Shown here piece by piece: positions 45,191 through 56,503 of a stretch of DNA of 64,000 bases. Under the pieces are notes generated by a model. It was not told the origin of the DNA, did no database searches, and was given only the letters and a program-made list of their open reading frames with translations. The position numbers and the translations under genes were made by a program. How positions within the stretch are numbered: the first letter of the stretch is position 1; each line of letters opens with the position of its first letter. The DNA is from Lichina pygmaea (Eukaryota; Ascomycota; Lichinomycetes; Lichinales; Lichinaceae): assembly GCA_963422465.1 (NCBI GenBank), contig OY730170.1, positions 124,001-188,000 of the forward strand. The letters run 5' to 3'.

Positions 45191-48100
45191 CGAATCAACC
45201 GCTTGACACAATGTCCACCAATGAGTGCTCTCTTCACTAAGCTAATCATTCGAAAGTGGAGGGTGGAATAAGAATGTATATAGCAATTGTCGAGAGAGTG
45301 TGAGTATAGGGTGATGACACGAGCAGACATTTTTTTATTTTATTTGATTCTTACACTGATAGTAGCTTTTCAGCCATGCAGATCTTCTAGCTAAGAGTGA
45401 TTTTCTTCAGAAAACCTTTAGAGGAATAAAAACTGAAGACTGGGGGTGACTAGAGGATGTAGCAAAAGGAAATCTTGTAGTGACTGGTAGAAAGAAAACT
45501 TCTAGATATTAGAGTGTGAATAGTGGAGTTTGAAAGCTATATTAAACTGGTTCAGTCTTTTCAAAGACATGAACCAGTATAGAAACTTCTGTAGAAGCTC
45601 CGGGTTTGAAATAATAGAAGTGAAATCTTGAGAATTAAAAAGAGCTTGCTGTCTTTGACTTGAATAAAGAGAGCATGAAGAGGTGATATGTTTCACTGTC
45701 TCTTCTGCTTGACCACAGACACATAAAGGGGTAGGAAAACCTGGAACTCCAGCTCTGAATAGAAAACTTGCCAGGCCAATTCTCCCAGTTCTGGTTTGTA
45801 GTAGTAGACTTGCCTTAGCTTTCTGTAGCTTTTTGTAGAGCTTCAGGTTGTTGTGGTGAGACTTTTGACAAAACACCTGCCACCCAGAGTAGCTTTTTCT
45901 TTTCTTCTCCTCCTATTGGTTTTCCCACTCTTTAACAAAGAGTTTCTGTAGTTTTTTCTTTGAACTAGCCTGGTTAGTAGTTAATTGGTTTAACCAAGTG
46001 AACTTCCAATAGGGAGAGATAGTTGAGGATTCCTTTAAAGGTTTCTTCACAGGAGAGGTATAGTGGGAGATATTAGAAAAGATATTGTCCAGAAGTGTTT
46101 TCAGAGAGGAGGTTTGAATAGAAGAGAGAAAACAGACTGTGCGAAATTTGAAATAGAGATCTAGAGGTAAAAGAAAAAGCTCACTCTCTAATAAGAAAGA
46201 TGGAGTGGCTTTGAAGGCACCTCCAATAAGTCTCAGGTATTTGTTCTGGAATGTACTAAGAGAAGAGATATTAGAAGATTTTCTTAGAGGATTGAACCAG
46301 ATCCCCACAGCATAACTCAGTAAAGATCTGAGTATTGCAGTGTACACAAGACATGATGTGAGGACCGGGAAACCCCAAGTAGAATATGAAGTTCTAGAGA
46401 GAGAGGAAAGTGCTTTCTGAGCTTTTTGAAGAATAATTCTCTGGTGCTTATGCCAGTGGAGTTTTGCATCCAGGTACACTCCTAATACTTGCACTTCTTC
46501 TTTTGGTCTTAGAATCACATTCCCCAGTCTGAGCTTAAGCTGAAGATTGTCTGATCTTCTTCTGGAAAAATGAAGTATTTCATATTTCTCAGAAGAGAAG
46601 ACTATTCCATGTCTTGTAGTCTATGATAGATATTTGAGGTGTGTGTTTTTCAACTTCAGAAGGTTGCTTTTTAGAGTGTCCAAATGCAAGCAGATTTGTA
46701 TCATCTGCAAATCCTAGAGCAGAAACACCAGTGGAAGGAGAGTGTACAGTTTCATGAAGTTCAGAAATGTAAAATAGAAACAGAATAGAAGATAAAGGGG
46801 AACCTTAGAGAACTCCACAGTGAATAGGAATAGCAGAAGACTTAGAGTCATCAAACACAAAAGTGGTAGAATAACTGGTGCAGAAAGAGAGAATCTAGGA
46901 AGATAGCCAGAGAGGAATTTCTTTTCTTTCTAGGATTTGTTGGAGAATCTTAGGTAGAACTCTATCATAGACTTCTGAGATATCCAGAGAAAGTAGAGAT
47001 GTAACTATACCTTCCTTCCAGACTTTTTCCACTTGGGAAGTTAGTAAGAAGAGTGCTGATTCAGTTGATCTTTCTTTCCTGAAGTCCATCTGGATTTCTG
47101 GCAAAAGTCTAGCTTCTTCTGCTACCTTGCTTAGCCTGGTTACTGTAATAGCTTCCATCAGCTTGCCAGTTGTGTTTAGCAAAGCTATAGAGCACCAGGC
47201 TTTTGCTTGGTTATAGTATCCTTTACTAGGTTTTCTTAGACAGACTGTCTTTGCATTCTTGAACCTCTCTGGAAAGTATTCCAGTCTCTAGCATGTTGAT
47301 GTGAGAACAGCCATAGCTTGGCGGAACTTGGAACCCAGAGCTTTCAGAAATCTATTTGGCAGCTTATCTTTTCCCTCTGCTGTGAAAGGTTTCTTTTTGT
47401 TCAGGATTTGTTCCACTTCTTCAGCAGTAACTTCCTGAGAGAGCTGGATCTCTGGAGTACTCTGGGAACTCTCTGTACTTGGTTCTGGAACAAGTGCTTT
47501 GGGGAAGAACTGGGCTGAGAATGCTTTTGTCTTCTCCTCAAAGGTTTTAGCTAGTCCTTCTTGAGTTTCCAAATCTGGGACCAGGGGAAGATCAGGAGTT
47601 CTGTTAGCTTTTGTTTTTCCCCACTTTGCAAGCTTCCAGAATTTTGAAGAACTGGCTAGCTTATGGACTTGTTATCTGAAGGTAGTCTGCTTTCCCTCTC
47701 TGACTGCTTTTTTCTTGTTCTTAGTTGCTTGCTCAAGGTCTTCTTGGGATGCCTGTCCTCTGAGAACTTGTCTTCTTACTCTTCTTTCCTCTCTAACCTT
47801 GTTTTGGATGTCTTGGTTCCACCAGGGAACTGAGTGACCAGATTACTTCTGGAGCTGTGTACATTTGCTTGCTACTTCTTGGAGAAAGTTGTCCAGATAC
47901 TCCAAGTACTTATCCATTTTATCTTTGTCTTGAAAGTGGGAAGGTAGCTGTAGCTTCTCACACTCTACTCTTGCAAAGTTTGAGTCCAGTGTCTTCCAGT
48001 TCCTTTCTGGCTTCCAGGTTTTCCTTGGAGGATCCAGGTCCAGGCTAGTTAGTACAGGTCTGTAGTCAGACCTATGAAAAAACTGGAGAGCCACTTTAGA

Positions 48101-49023
48101 GAAAATCAGGGAGTTAGAAAGAGAAGAAGAAATAAAAGACAGATTAATTGCAGAACATGGTTTTTCTGAAAGAGATCTTACTCTGGTGGGAGTAAAAGGT
48201 GTAATAGCTAAATCCAGATTTAAATCTTTTATTAGACCTTGGAACTTGTTTGCAGTGTCAGAGTACAGTCTTCTTTTCTTTGACTAGTCTGGGTGGTGGA
48301 GGTTTGAATCTGTGAGAAGAATATGTTGTCCTTGTACTTGTAAAGTATTTTGAAGTAAACAGAGAAGAGCTTCTGATACCTCTGTATAGTTTTCTTAACT
48401 TGATGGGGTAAAGTAAAGATTATGCACCCAAAGAGAAGTAGAAGAGTTTTCCAAGTAGATTTCAAGAGAAATAAAGTCTTTACTCCAGAAAGTAGGATGA
48501 AGAGAAAAGAGTTTCAGGTTTTTATTAATAAGAAAAAGTGTTCTACCAATCTCTGAACAGTAAAAAGGAAGAAAAGAAGAGAAAACAGTAGAGGTGCTTG
48601 TCTCCAGGTGAGGGTTTTTCCAGAGTTCTTGAAGTGCAATAATGTCCACCTCTTGAAGAGCTGAGGTTGCTAGTGTGACGAGGCAATAGCAGAGCACGAC
48701 TCGAGCCTAACTGATTCGGTAACCTTGACCTGACTTGGCTTGAGACTTGAGACTTGGATTGATGTACAAGACGAAAGACAAGGAAGGAAAAGAGAAAAGA
48801 AGAAGAGAAGAAGCTGGGGGAGCAGGAGAAGTTCTTATAGGCAGGGGATTTTATTTTATTTTTTATTTGATTCTTACACTGGTAGTAGCTTTACAGCCAT
48901 GCAGATCTTCTAGCTAATAGTGAACTCCTTCAGAAAACTTTTGAAGGGATAAAAACTGAAGGCAGGGTGTGACTAGGGAATGTAACAAAAGGAATCTTGC
49001 AATTTCTGGTAAGAGAAGAGAAT

Positions 49024-52000
49024 CTAGGTATTGGATTGGGAATAGTGGAGTTTAAAAGCTAGATTAAACTGGTTTAGTCTTTTCAAAGACATAAACCAGT
49101 ACAAGAACTTCTGTAGTAGCTCTGGGTTTGAAATAATAGTGGTGAAGTCTTGGGGATTAAAAGAGACTTGTTGTCTTTGTCTTGAATAAAGAGAGCATGA
49201 AGAGGTGATATGTTTTGCAGTTTCTTCTGCTTGGCCACACACACATAGTGGGGTAGGGAAGTCAGGAACTCCAGCTCTGAAAAGAAAACTTGCCAGACCA
49301 ATTCTTCCAGTCCTGATTTGCAGTAGCAGACTTGCCTCAGCTTTCTGTAACTCTTTGTAGAGCTTCAGATTGTTTTTGTGTGGCTTTTGACAGAAAGTCT
49401 GCCAGCCTGGATAGCTTCTTCTTTTCTTCTCTTCCCATTGGTCTTCCCACTCTTTAGTAAAGAGCTTTTGTAGTTCTTTCTTTGAACTAGCCTGGTTAGT
49501 AGTTATTTGACTTAACCAAGTGAATTTCCACTTAGGAGAGATAGTTGGGGATTCCTTTAAAGGTTTCTTCAAGAGAGAGGTATAGCTGGAAATAGTGGAA
49601 AAGATACTGTCAAGAAAGTATTTGAGAGGGGAGTTTTGAATAGAAGAAAGAAAACAGGCAGTGCGAAATTTAAAGTAGAGGTCTAGAGGTAGAAGAAAAA
49701 GCTCACTCTCTAATAGAAAAGAAGGAGTGGCTTTGAAAGCACCCCCAATAAGTCTTAGGCATCTGTTTTGAAATGAAACAAGAGAAGAGATATTGGAGGA
49801 TTTTCTTAGAGGGTTAAACCAGATCCCCACTGCATAGCTCAGTAGAGATCTCAGTATAGCAGTGTACACCAGACGTGATGTGTGAACTGGAAAGCCCCAA
49901 GTAGAATAGGAAGTTCTAGAAAGAGAAGAGAGTGCTTTCTGTGCTTTTTGAAGAATAATCCTCTGGTGTTTGTGCCAGTGGAGCTTTGCATCTAGGTACA
50001 CTCCAAGTACTCGCACTTCTTCTTTTGGTTTGAGAATCACATTCCCCAGTCTGAGCTTGAGCTGAAGATTGTCTGATCTTCTTCTGGAAAAATGAAGTAT
50101 TTCATATTTCTCAGAAGAGAAGACCATTCCATGTCTTGCAGCCCATGATAGACATTTGAGGTGTGTGTTCTTTAACTTCAGAAGGTTACTTTTCAAGAAG
50201 TGACCAAAAGCAAGCAGATTTGTATCATCTGCAAACCCCAGGGCAGATACACCAGAAGAGGGAGTATGCACAGTCTCATGCAATTCAGAAATGTAGAATA
50301 GAAAAAGAATAGAGGATAATGGAGAACCTTGAGAAACTCCACAATGAATAGGAATTGAACAAGACTCAGAATCATCAAAGACAAGAGTGGTAGAGTGCTT
50401 ATCACAGAAGGAGTAGATCCAGGAAGCTAGCCAGGCAGGTATTCCTTTTCTTTTCAGAATTTGCTGTAGTATCTTGGGGAGAACTCTGTCATAGGCTCCT
50501 GAGATATCCAGTGAGAGTAGGGATGCAACCATGCCTTCCTTCCAGACTTTTTCCACTTGGGAGGTTAGAAGGAAAAGTGCTGCTTCTGTGGATCTTCCTT
50601 TCCTAAAGCCCATCTGGATATCTGGCAATAGTCCAGCTTCTTCTGCTATCTTGCTTAGTCTGGCTGCAGCAATAGCTTCCATCAGCTTGCCTGTTGTGTT
50701 TAGCAGAGCTATAGGGCACCAGGCTTTAGCTTGATTGTAGGTTCCCTTGCCAGGTTTCCTCAAGCAGACTGTTTTTGCACTCTTAAATCTTTCAGGGAAG
50801 TACTCCAGTTTCCAGCATGTTGAAGTCAGAATAGCTAGAGCTTGGCAGAACCTAGGCCCCAGAGCTCTCAGAAATCCATTTGGCAGCTTATCTCTCCCTT
50901 CTGCTGTGAAAGGTTTCTTCTTGGCCAGAATTTGCTCCACTTCTTCACATGTTACCTCCTGGGAGAGCTGTATCTCAGAGATAGTCTGGGAGCTTTCTGA
51001 GCCTGGTTCTGGAACTAGAGCTTTTGGAAAGAACTGCTGTGAGAAGGCTTTAGTCTTTTCCTCAAAGGTTTTGGCTATTCCTTGTGTTTCCAGGTCAGGA
51101 ACCAGAGGAAGATCAGAAGTCTTGTTGGCTTTGGACCTTCCCCACTTTGCAAGCTTCCAGAACTTTGAAGAGCTGGCCAGCTCATGGATTTGGTGTCTGA
51201 AAGTGTTCTGTTTTCCATCTCTGACTGCCTTTTTCTTGAGCTTAGTTGCTTGCTCAAGTTCCTCTTGACTTGCTTGTCTTTTTTGCACTTTTCTTCTTAC
51301 TCTTCTTTCCTCTTTAACCTTGTTTTGGATCTCTTGATTCCACCAGGGGACTGAGTGGCCAGATTGCTTCTGGAGCTGTGTGAATTTGCTTGCTATTTCT
51401 TGGAGAAAGTTGTCAAGATACTCCAAGTACTCATCCACTTCATATTTGTCTTGGAAGTGGAAGGGCAGGTGTAGCTTCTCACACTCTACTCTTGCAAGGT
51501 TTGAGTCCAGTGTTCTCCAGTTTCTTTCTGGTTTCCAGATTTTCCTTGGAGGATCCAGGTCCAGGCAGGTTAGTACAGGTCTGTGGTCAGACCCATGAAA
51601 GAACTGAAGAGCCACTTTGGAGAAAATCAGAGAGTTAGAAAGAGAAGAAGAAATAAAAGACAGATCAATAGCAGAACATGGTTTTTCAGAAAGAGATCTT
51701 GCTCTGGTAGGGGTGAAAGGTGCAATAGCTAAATCCAGATTTAAATCTTTCATTAGGTCTTGAAAGTTGTTTGCAGTCTCAGAGTACAGTCTTCTTTTCT
51801 TTGACCAGTCTGGGTGGTGAAGATTTGAGTCTGTGAGAAGAATATGTTGTCCTTGTTCTTGTAAAGTATTTTGGAGTAAACAGAGAAGAGCTTCTGATAC
51901 CTCTGTGTAGTTTTCTTGACTTGATGGGGTGAAGTAGAGATTATGTACCCAAAGAGAAGTAGGAGAGTTTTCCAAGTAGATTTCAAGAGAAACAAAGTCT

Positions 52001-52263
52001 TTATTCCAGAAGGTAGGATGAAGAGAAGAGAGTTTCAGATTTTTATTAATAAGAAAAAGTGTTCTGCCAATCTCTGAACAGTAGAGAGGAAGAAAGGAAG
52101 AGAAAACAGTTGAAGTGCTTGTTTCTAGGTGAGGGTTTTTCCAGGGCTCTTGAAGTGCAATAATGTCCACCTCTTGGAGAGCTGAGGTTGCTAGCAGTAG
52201 CTCTTGGACTGATTGGCTTTTTTGCACATTATACTGGAGAAGTGTCAGCTTTGTGTCTTTCAT
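49024..52263 (-). CDS. LINE ORF2: endonuclease and reverse transcriptase
   Basis: 1079 residues. An apurinic-type endonuclease fills about residues 1-230: LLQYNVQKS, ALQEPW with the catalytic Glu, LLTDSNLHHPDW, and SDHRPVL near the end. Reverse transcriptase follows at about 450-720: RKPGKGTYNQAKAWCPIAL, MGFRKGRSTEAALF, LLSLDISGAYDRV, GVSQGSPLSSILF and the catalytic box FADD. A thumb region and the C-terminal zinc motif CVCGQAEETAKHITSSC close it. I see no RNase H motif after the RT, though Tad1 itself carries one. The product would nick DNA and copy the LINE RNA at the nick (target-primed reverse transcription). ATG chosen: MKDTKLTLLQYN, first in frame and just before the endonuclease motif. 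Confidence 0.93.
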   Translation of the reverse strand: MKDTKLTLLQYNVQKSQSVQELLLATSALQEVDIIALQEPWKNPHLETSTSTVFSSFLPLYCSEIGRTLFLINKNLKLSSLHPTFWNKDFVSLEIYLENSPTSLWVHNLYFTPSSQENYTEVSEALLCLLQNTLQEQGQHILLTDSNLHHPDWSKKRRLYSETANNFQDLMKDLNLDLAIAPFTPTRARSLSEKPCSAIDLSFISSSLSNSLIFSKVALQFFHGSDHRPVLTCLDLDPPRKIWKPERNWRTLDSNLARVECEKLHLPFHFQDKYEVDEYLEYLDNFLQEIASKFTQLQKQSGHSVPWWNQEIQNKVKEERRVRRKVQKRQASQEELEQATKLKKKAVRDGKQNTFRHQIHELASSSKFWKLAKWGRSKANKTSDLPLVPDLETQGIAKTFEEKTKAFSQQFFPKALVPEPGSESSQTISEIQLSQEVTCEEVEQILAKKKPFTAEGRDKLPNGFLRALGPRFCQALAILTSTCWKLEYFPERFKSAKTVCLRKPGKGTYNQAKAWCPIALLNTTGKLMEAIAAARLSKIAEEAGLLPDIQMGFRKGRSTEAALFLLTSQVEKVWKEGMVASLLSLDISGAYDRVLPKILQQILKRKGIPAWLASWIYSFCDKHSTTLVFDDSESCSIPIHCGVSQGSPLSSILFLFYISELHETVHTPSSGVSALGFADDTNLLAFGHFLKSNLLKLKNTHLKCLSWAARHGMVFSSEKYEILHFSRRRSDNLQLKLRLGNVILKPKEEVRVLGVYLDAKLHWHKHQRIILQKAQKALSSLSRTSYSTWGFPVHTSRLVYTAILRSLLSYAVGIWFNPLRKSSNISSLVSFQNRCLRLIGGAFKATPSFLLESELFLLPLDLYFKFRTACFLSSIQNSPLKYFLDSIFSTISSYTSLLKKPLKESPTISPKWKFTWLSQITTNQASSKKELQKLFTKEWEDQWEEKKRRSYPGWQTFCQKPHKNNLKLYKELQKAEASLLLQIRTGRIGLASFLFRAGVPDFPTPLCVCGQAEETAKHITSSCSLYSRQRQQVSFNPQDFTTIISNPELLQKFLYWFMSLKRLNQFNLAFKLHYSQSNT

Positions 52264-52370
52264 ACAGACATCTCAGCATCAAAGATCTTGAAGGAGTTAG
52301 CTGGTAGCTTTCCTCCAGAGTTGGCTGATCTTGAAGAAAGAATTTGCACTTCTGGGAGTGCACCTCTGAG

Positions 52371-53651
52371 TCACTCTGAGCTTCTGCTTGGCTCAGCTGT
52401 TTTATGTTTTTTCCCTCCTGGTAGAGACTGAGAGAGAGGGAAAGACATAACTGGGGGGGGTTGTAGAGCTGGAACAGAGGTAGCTGTTGGGATCTCATAT
52501 TTTCCTGGGTGTGTGTTCCATGCTTCTCTTGCCTTCTTGGCTGCTTTCTGGCGTACTGGACAGACACTGGCCCAGGCTGGGTGAGCTCCTCTGCAGTTGC
52601 AGCATTTTGGCTTGAGAAGCTGTTCAGGAACTTGGCAGGCTCTCCTTTCATGCTGGCCTCCACAGGCACCACACACAGCTTTGTTCTTGCAGAAGTGTGC
52701 TTGGTGCCCATAGCCAAAGCACTTGAAACATTGTGCAATAACTGTGTCTGCCAGGAAAGGTTCTGCTTCATGCATCCTGTGCCCCAGCACTAGCCCACTC
52801 TCAATCAAAAGATTGGCTTGTTCAGGGGTAGCCAGATCCAGGTGGAGAGAGGTAACTGACTTCTTTTGAGCTATAGCCTTCTTAGACCAGTAGGCTCTCA
52901 GGATGGTGATTTGTTTGCTCAGAGATGGGTTGCTGTTCTGGATTATCTGGCAGGTTTTCTCCAGGTCTTCAGGTTGGATATCTTCTGTTCTGACTCCATG
53001 GATCAGAACTGGGAATCTCTTGGGCTGGATGGTTGCTTTCTTTGTGAAGATAGCTGATACCCAGGCAGGGTTTTTCTCTAGGAAGACTTTAGTCTCTTGG
53101 CTTTCTGTGTTAATAAGGATATCCCCTGAAGGAAGTTTTCTTACTGCTCTGACCTGCTTGTTGTAGGGGCTGGGTAGTCTGTCTTGAAGAGTCTGGAAAA
53201 GCTGGATGTGAGTTCTATTAGCCATGTCAGGTGGCTGGATACCAGGATGTACAAGAACTTCTTTGAGAATTCTTGCAGGTAGAGGGATTTGTGCTGGAAT
53301 AGATTTTTGGACAGCCTGGGCATATGATGGCTTGGCTTCTTGTTTGTCCAGCCGCTTGTTGATATTCTCCAGCTCCTGGAAGATTCTGTTGGTGAGGCCA
53401 GTAGAGCTAGACTGGGCTTCTGTAGAGAAGAAGTTCTTTTTGATATTTTCCCAGCTTTTCAGAATAGATTCTGGGACTGGTTGGGTTTTGATCCAGGAGT
53501 CTACTAGTTTGTAGTCATTCTGGGGAGCTGGTTGGAGGGTAGGAGAGCTGGACTGGGTGCTAGGCAGACTGGAAGCTGGTTGGGAGAGTATAGCTGGTGT
53601 AGCTCTGGTGTTACTTTCTGAAGAGGTGGGTTTTTTCTTCTTGGGAGCCAT
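52371..53651 (-). CDS. LINE ORF1: gag-like RNA-binding protein
   Basis: 426 residues. Lys/Ser/Pro-rich start, a charged middle with helix-forming sequence (FQELENINKRLDKQEAK), a conserved central domain (RLPSPYNKQVRAVRKLPSGD), then three zinc knuckles in the last third: CFKCFGYGHQAHFC, CGACGGQHERRAC and CCNCRGAHPAWASVC. This is the usual ORF1 plan of Tad and related LINEs, whose product coats the element RNA. The stop lies 107 bp before ORF2's ATG, so ORF2 needs reinitiation or its own start. Confidence 0.9.
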   Translation of the reverse strand: MAPKKKKPTSSESNTRATPAILSQPASSLPSTQSSSPTLQPAPQNDYKLVDSWIKTQPVPESILKSWENIKKNFFSTEAQSSSTGLTNRIFQELENINKRLDKQEAKPSYAQAVQKSIPAQIPLPARILKEVLVHPGIQPPDMANRTHIQLFQTLQDRLPSPYNKQVRAVRKLPSGDILINTESQETKVFLEKNPAWVSAIFTKKATIQPKRFPVLIHGVRTEDIQPEDLEKTCQIIQNSNPSLSKQITILRAYWSKKAIAQKKSVTSLHLDLATPEQANLLIESGLVLGHRMHEAEPFLADTVIAQCFKCFGYGHQAHFCKNKAVCGACGGQHERRACQVPEQLLKPKCCNCRGAHPAWASVCPVRQKAAKKAREAWNTHPGKYEIPTATSVPALQPPPVMSFPLSQSLPGGKKHKTAEPSRSSE

Positions 53652-55261
53652 GTTAGAGATTGTTTGGCACTGGTTGGGTGTTTCCTGTCTGCAGAGTACT
53701 GCCAGAAAGAAGAGTCACCTGGTTTCCCAGCAGTAATAATCTAGTCCTGGGACCAATCCCCAAGACTAGACTTTCCTGGGCAGCTTTTTCCAACTAAGCT
53801 CTGGGCAAAGCTAGAAGTATTAACCTAGACTAGGGACCAGACCCCCTATCTAGACTTTCCTTGAGCCAAAGACTCTGCTAGCTCCAGAGTCAGTCAGACT
53901 CTAACTATTCCTCTTATCCTGAGACTCTCTCTCTGGTTGTGGGTAGATTGCTGGTTGTTGAAGAAGAAGATCGTGGATTCAAGATCACAACTTTTGACAA
54001 ACAGGTGTGGTTCTCAAAGGTGATGGGTTTTCACCTTAAGGTTTGAGTGGTTTCAGAGAGGAACTCAGCTGTTTTCCAGAATATATGACAAATTGTGGTG
54101 TTTGTCAAAAATGATGGTCCTTGAAGGACGTGGTTCTGGGAAGAGTTCCTATAGGCAGGGGATACGGTGGAGCAAACAGGCAACAGTGCAGATGGAACTT
54201 CCCGGCAAGGTGCGTGACTTGTGCCAGATATGCAACTGGGCCAGAACCGTGACAGCTAGAAGTAGCTCTTAGACTGATTGGCTTTTTTGCACATTATACT
54301 GGAGAAGTGTGAGCTTTGAGTCTTTCATGTAGACATCTTATCTTCAAAGATCTTGATAAAGTTAGCTGATACTTTTCCCTTATTATTTGTTGATCTTACC
54401 CCAAGAATTTAAACTTCTGGACAGCTTCCCCTGATTCTCTCTGAACTTCTGGTTAGCTTAGCTGTTTTACATTTTTTCCCCTCTGGGAGTGGCTGGGAGA
54501 AAGAGAAAGATGTAGCTGGAGATTGGGGTACTGGTGTTAGAGATGTAGAGATTGGGATCTCATACTTCCCTGGACATGAAATCCAAGCTTCCCTGGCTCT
54601 CTTGGCTACTTCCTGGTATACTGGGCATGTGCTAGCCCAGGCTGGGTAAGATCCCTGGCAATTGTAGTATTTTGGTTTCAGCAAGTTTTCAGGAATTGGG
54701 TATACTCTTCTCTTATGTTGTCCACCATATACTCCACAGGCAGTTCTGTTCCTGCAGGCATAAGCTTGGTGGCCATAGCCAAAGCACTTGAAGTATTGTG
54801 CAATAACTGTGTTTACCAGAAAGAGTTCCACTTCATGTAGTCTGTGTCCCAGCACTAGTCTATTCTTAATAAGAAGATTGGCCTGTTGGGGAGTAGAGAG
54901 ATCCAGGTGGAGAGAGGTGACCTGTTTCTTTTGAGCTATAGATTTCTTGGACCAATATGCTCTCAGAATAGTGATCTGTTTGCCAAGAGAAGAGTTGCTA
55001 GTCTGGATTTTTTTGCAGGTATCCTCCAGATTCTCTGGCTGGACATCTGCTGTTCTGACTCTATAAACCAGAACTGGGAATCTCTTGGGCTGGACTATTA
55101 CCTTTGTGTTGAAGATAGTTGCAGTCCAGAAGGAATCCTTTTCCAGAAAAAGCTTGGTTTCCTGGCTCTCTGTGTAAATAAGAATATCCCCTGATGGAAG
55201 TTTTCTCACTACCCTAATCTGTTTGTTATAAAGGCTTGGGAGTCTGTCTTGGAGAGCTTGG

Positions 55262-55528
55262 TGTCACGGTTCTGGCCCAGTTGCATATCTGGCACAAGTC
55301 ACGCACCTTGCCGGGAAGTTCCATCTGCACTGTTGCCTGTTTGCTCCGCTGTATCCCCTGCCTATAAGAACTTCTCCTGCTCCCCCAGCTTCTTCTCTTC
55401 TTCTTTTCTCTTTTCCTTCCTTGTCTTTTGTCTTGTACATCAATCCAAGTCTCAAGTCTCAAGCCAAGTCAGGTCAAGGTTACTGAATCAGTTAGGCTCG
55501 AGTTCTGCTCTGCCATTGCCTCGTCACA
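55262..55528 (+). repeat. solo LTR of Gypsy family C
   Basis: 267 bp, TGTCACGG...CGTCACA, the least decayed family-C LTR here. CTTGG target duplication at 55257-55261 and 55529-55533, within ORF1 of the old LINE. Confidence 0.94.
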
Positions 55529-56503
55529 CTTGGAAGAGCTGGACATGGGTTCTGTTGGCCATGTCTGGAGTCTGGTGCCCAGGGTGTACCAGAACCTTTT
55601 TGAGAATTCTGGAAGCTAGTGGAATTTGAGTAGAGGAAGTTTTTACAGCTGCCTGTACGTAAGATAGTTTTGCCTCTTGTCTATCTAGATGTTTGTTGAG
55701 GTTTTCAAGCTCCTGGATAATCTTGTTGGTAATGCCAGAGGGTAGAGGTTGGACAGTGCTAGTCTGCAGCTCTGCAGAGAGTTTTTGCTTAAGGTTCTCC
55801 CAGCTTTTTCTGACTGGTTCTGGAACTGTTTGGGTTTTCAGCCAGGAGTTAAGAAGTTCCCAGTCTTTCTGTATAGTACTTTCAGTGGTGGGAGGACTGG
55901 CTTGAGTGTTAGAGAGACTGGAAACTGGTGTGGCTAGTGGTGCTCTGGGATTAGTTTCTAAAGAAGTGGGGGGGTTTTTTTAGTGCCATAGTGGAGCTTG
56001 CTTGGCACAGGTCAACTGTTTCCAGTCTGTGAAGTAGTGCCAGAGAGAGAGAAGTCACCTGGTTTCCCAGCAGTAATAATCTAGTCCTGGGACCAGACCC
56101 CAAGACTAGACTTTCCTGGGCAGCTTATTCCAACTAAGCTCTGGGTAAAGCTAGGAGTATTTACCTAGACTAGGGACCAGACCCCCTATCTAGACTTTCC
56201 TTGAGTCAAGGACTCTGCTAGCTCCAGAGTCAGTCAGACTCTAACTATTCCTTTTATCCTGAGACTCTCTCTCTCTGGTTGTGGCTGGATTGCTGGTTGT
56301 TGAAGAAACAGATCATGGATCCCAAGATCACAACGTTTGACAATCACGTGTGATTCTCAAAGGTGATGGGGTTTCACCTTAAGGTTTGGGTGGGTCAGGA
56401 CAGGATATCGGCTGTTTTCCAGAACATATGATAAATTGCTGTCTTTACCAAAAGTGATGGTCCTTGAACAGCGTGGTTCTGGGAAGAGTTGACGAGCAGA
56501 CAT

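Larger units (their letters stand above)
42137..45330. other. long gene-poor spacer
   Basis: About 3.2 kb. The first part should hold the PUF gene's promoter and leader. It contains a (GCA)n run at 42878-42905, a second CAG run near 43777-43797, dense GTAC motifs at about 43380-43990, and a tRNA-like piece at 45110-45190. ORFs of up to about 180 codons exist on both strands but overlap each other, are low-complexity, and match no family I know. An unrecognised small gene near 44400-45050 cannot be excluded. Confidence 0.45.
48850..54143 (-). mobile_element. complete Tad-like LINE with both ORFs open
   Basis: 5.3 kb on the minus strand: 5' UTR 53652-54143, ORF1, a 107-bp gap, ORF2, 3' UTR 48850-49023, and an A/T-rich tail at 48850-48870. 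The target duplicate c(t/c)tataggcaggggat of 16 bp, or 20 bp if the preceding agtt is counted, lies at 48830-48849 and 54144-54163 with one mismatch. Both ORFs are uninterrupted, in contrast to the other three LINE copies here. It sits inside a family-C solo LTR that is itself inside the old LINE. Could be recent or still mobile; activity cannot be told from sequence. Confidence 0.94.
48674..54254 (-). repeat. solo LTR of Gypsy family C, split by the intact LINE
   Basis: Pieces 48674-48849 and 54164-54254 add to 267 bp, the exact family-C LTR length. GCTAG target duplication at 48669-48673 and 54255-54259. No internal element sequence: the product of LTR-LTR recombination. Inserted at the start of the old LINE's ORF2. 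Confidence 0.93.
45331..56490 (-). mobile_element. old full-length Tad-like LINE, with three later insertions
   Basis: Minus-strand LINE in pieces 45331-48673, 54260-55261 and 55534-56490, about 5.3 kb in sum. The target duplicate ACGAGCAGACAT lies at 45319-45330 and 56492-56503. It holds a 3' UTR with A-rich tail, ORF2 (endonuclease, reverse transcriptase, C-terminal zinc motif CVCGQAEETVKHITSSC near 45690-45730) and ORF1 (from about 55990 down to 54409). ORF2 is cut into several frames by stops and frameshifts; the longest open parts are 45913-46518, 45502-45876 and 46895-47182. Inserted later: a solo LTR at 48674 with the intact LINE inside it, and a second solo LTR at 55262. Confidence 0.92.
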
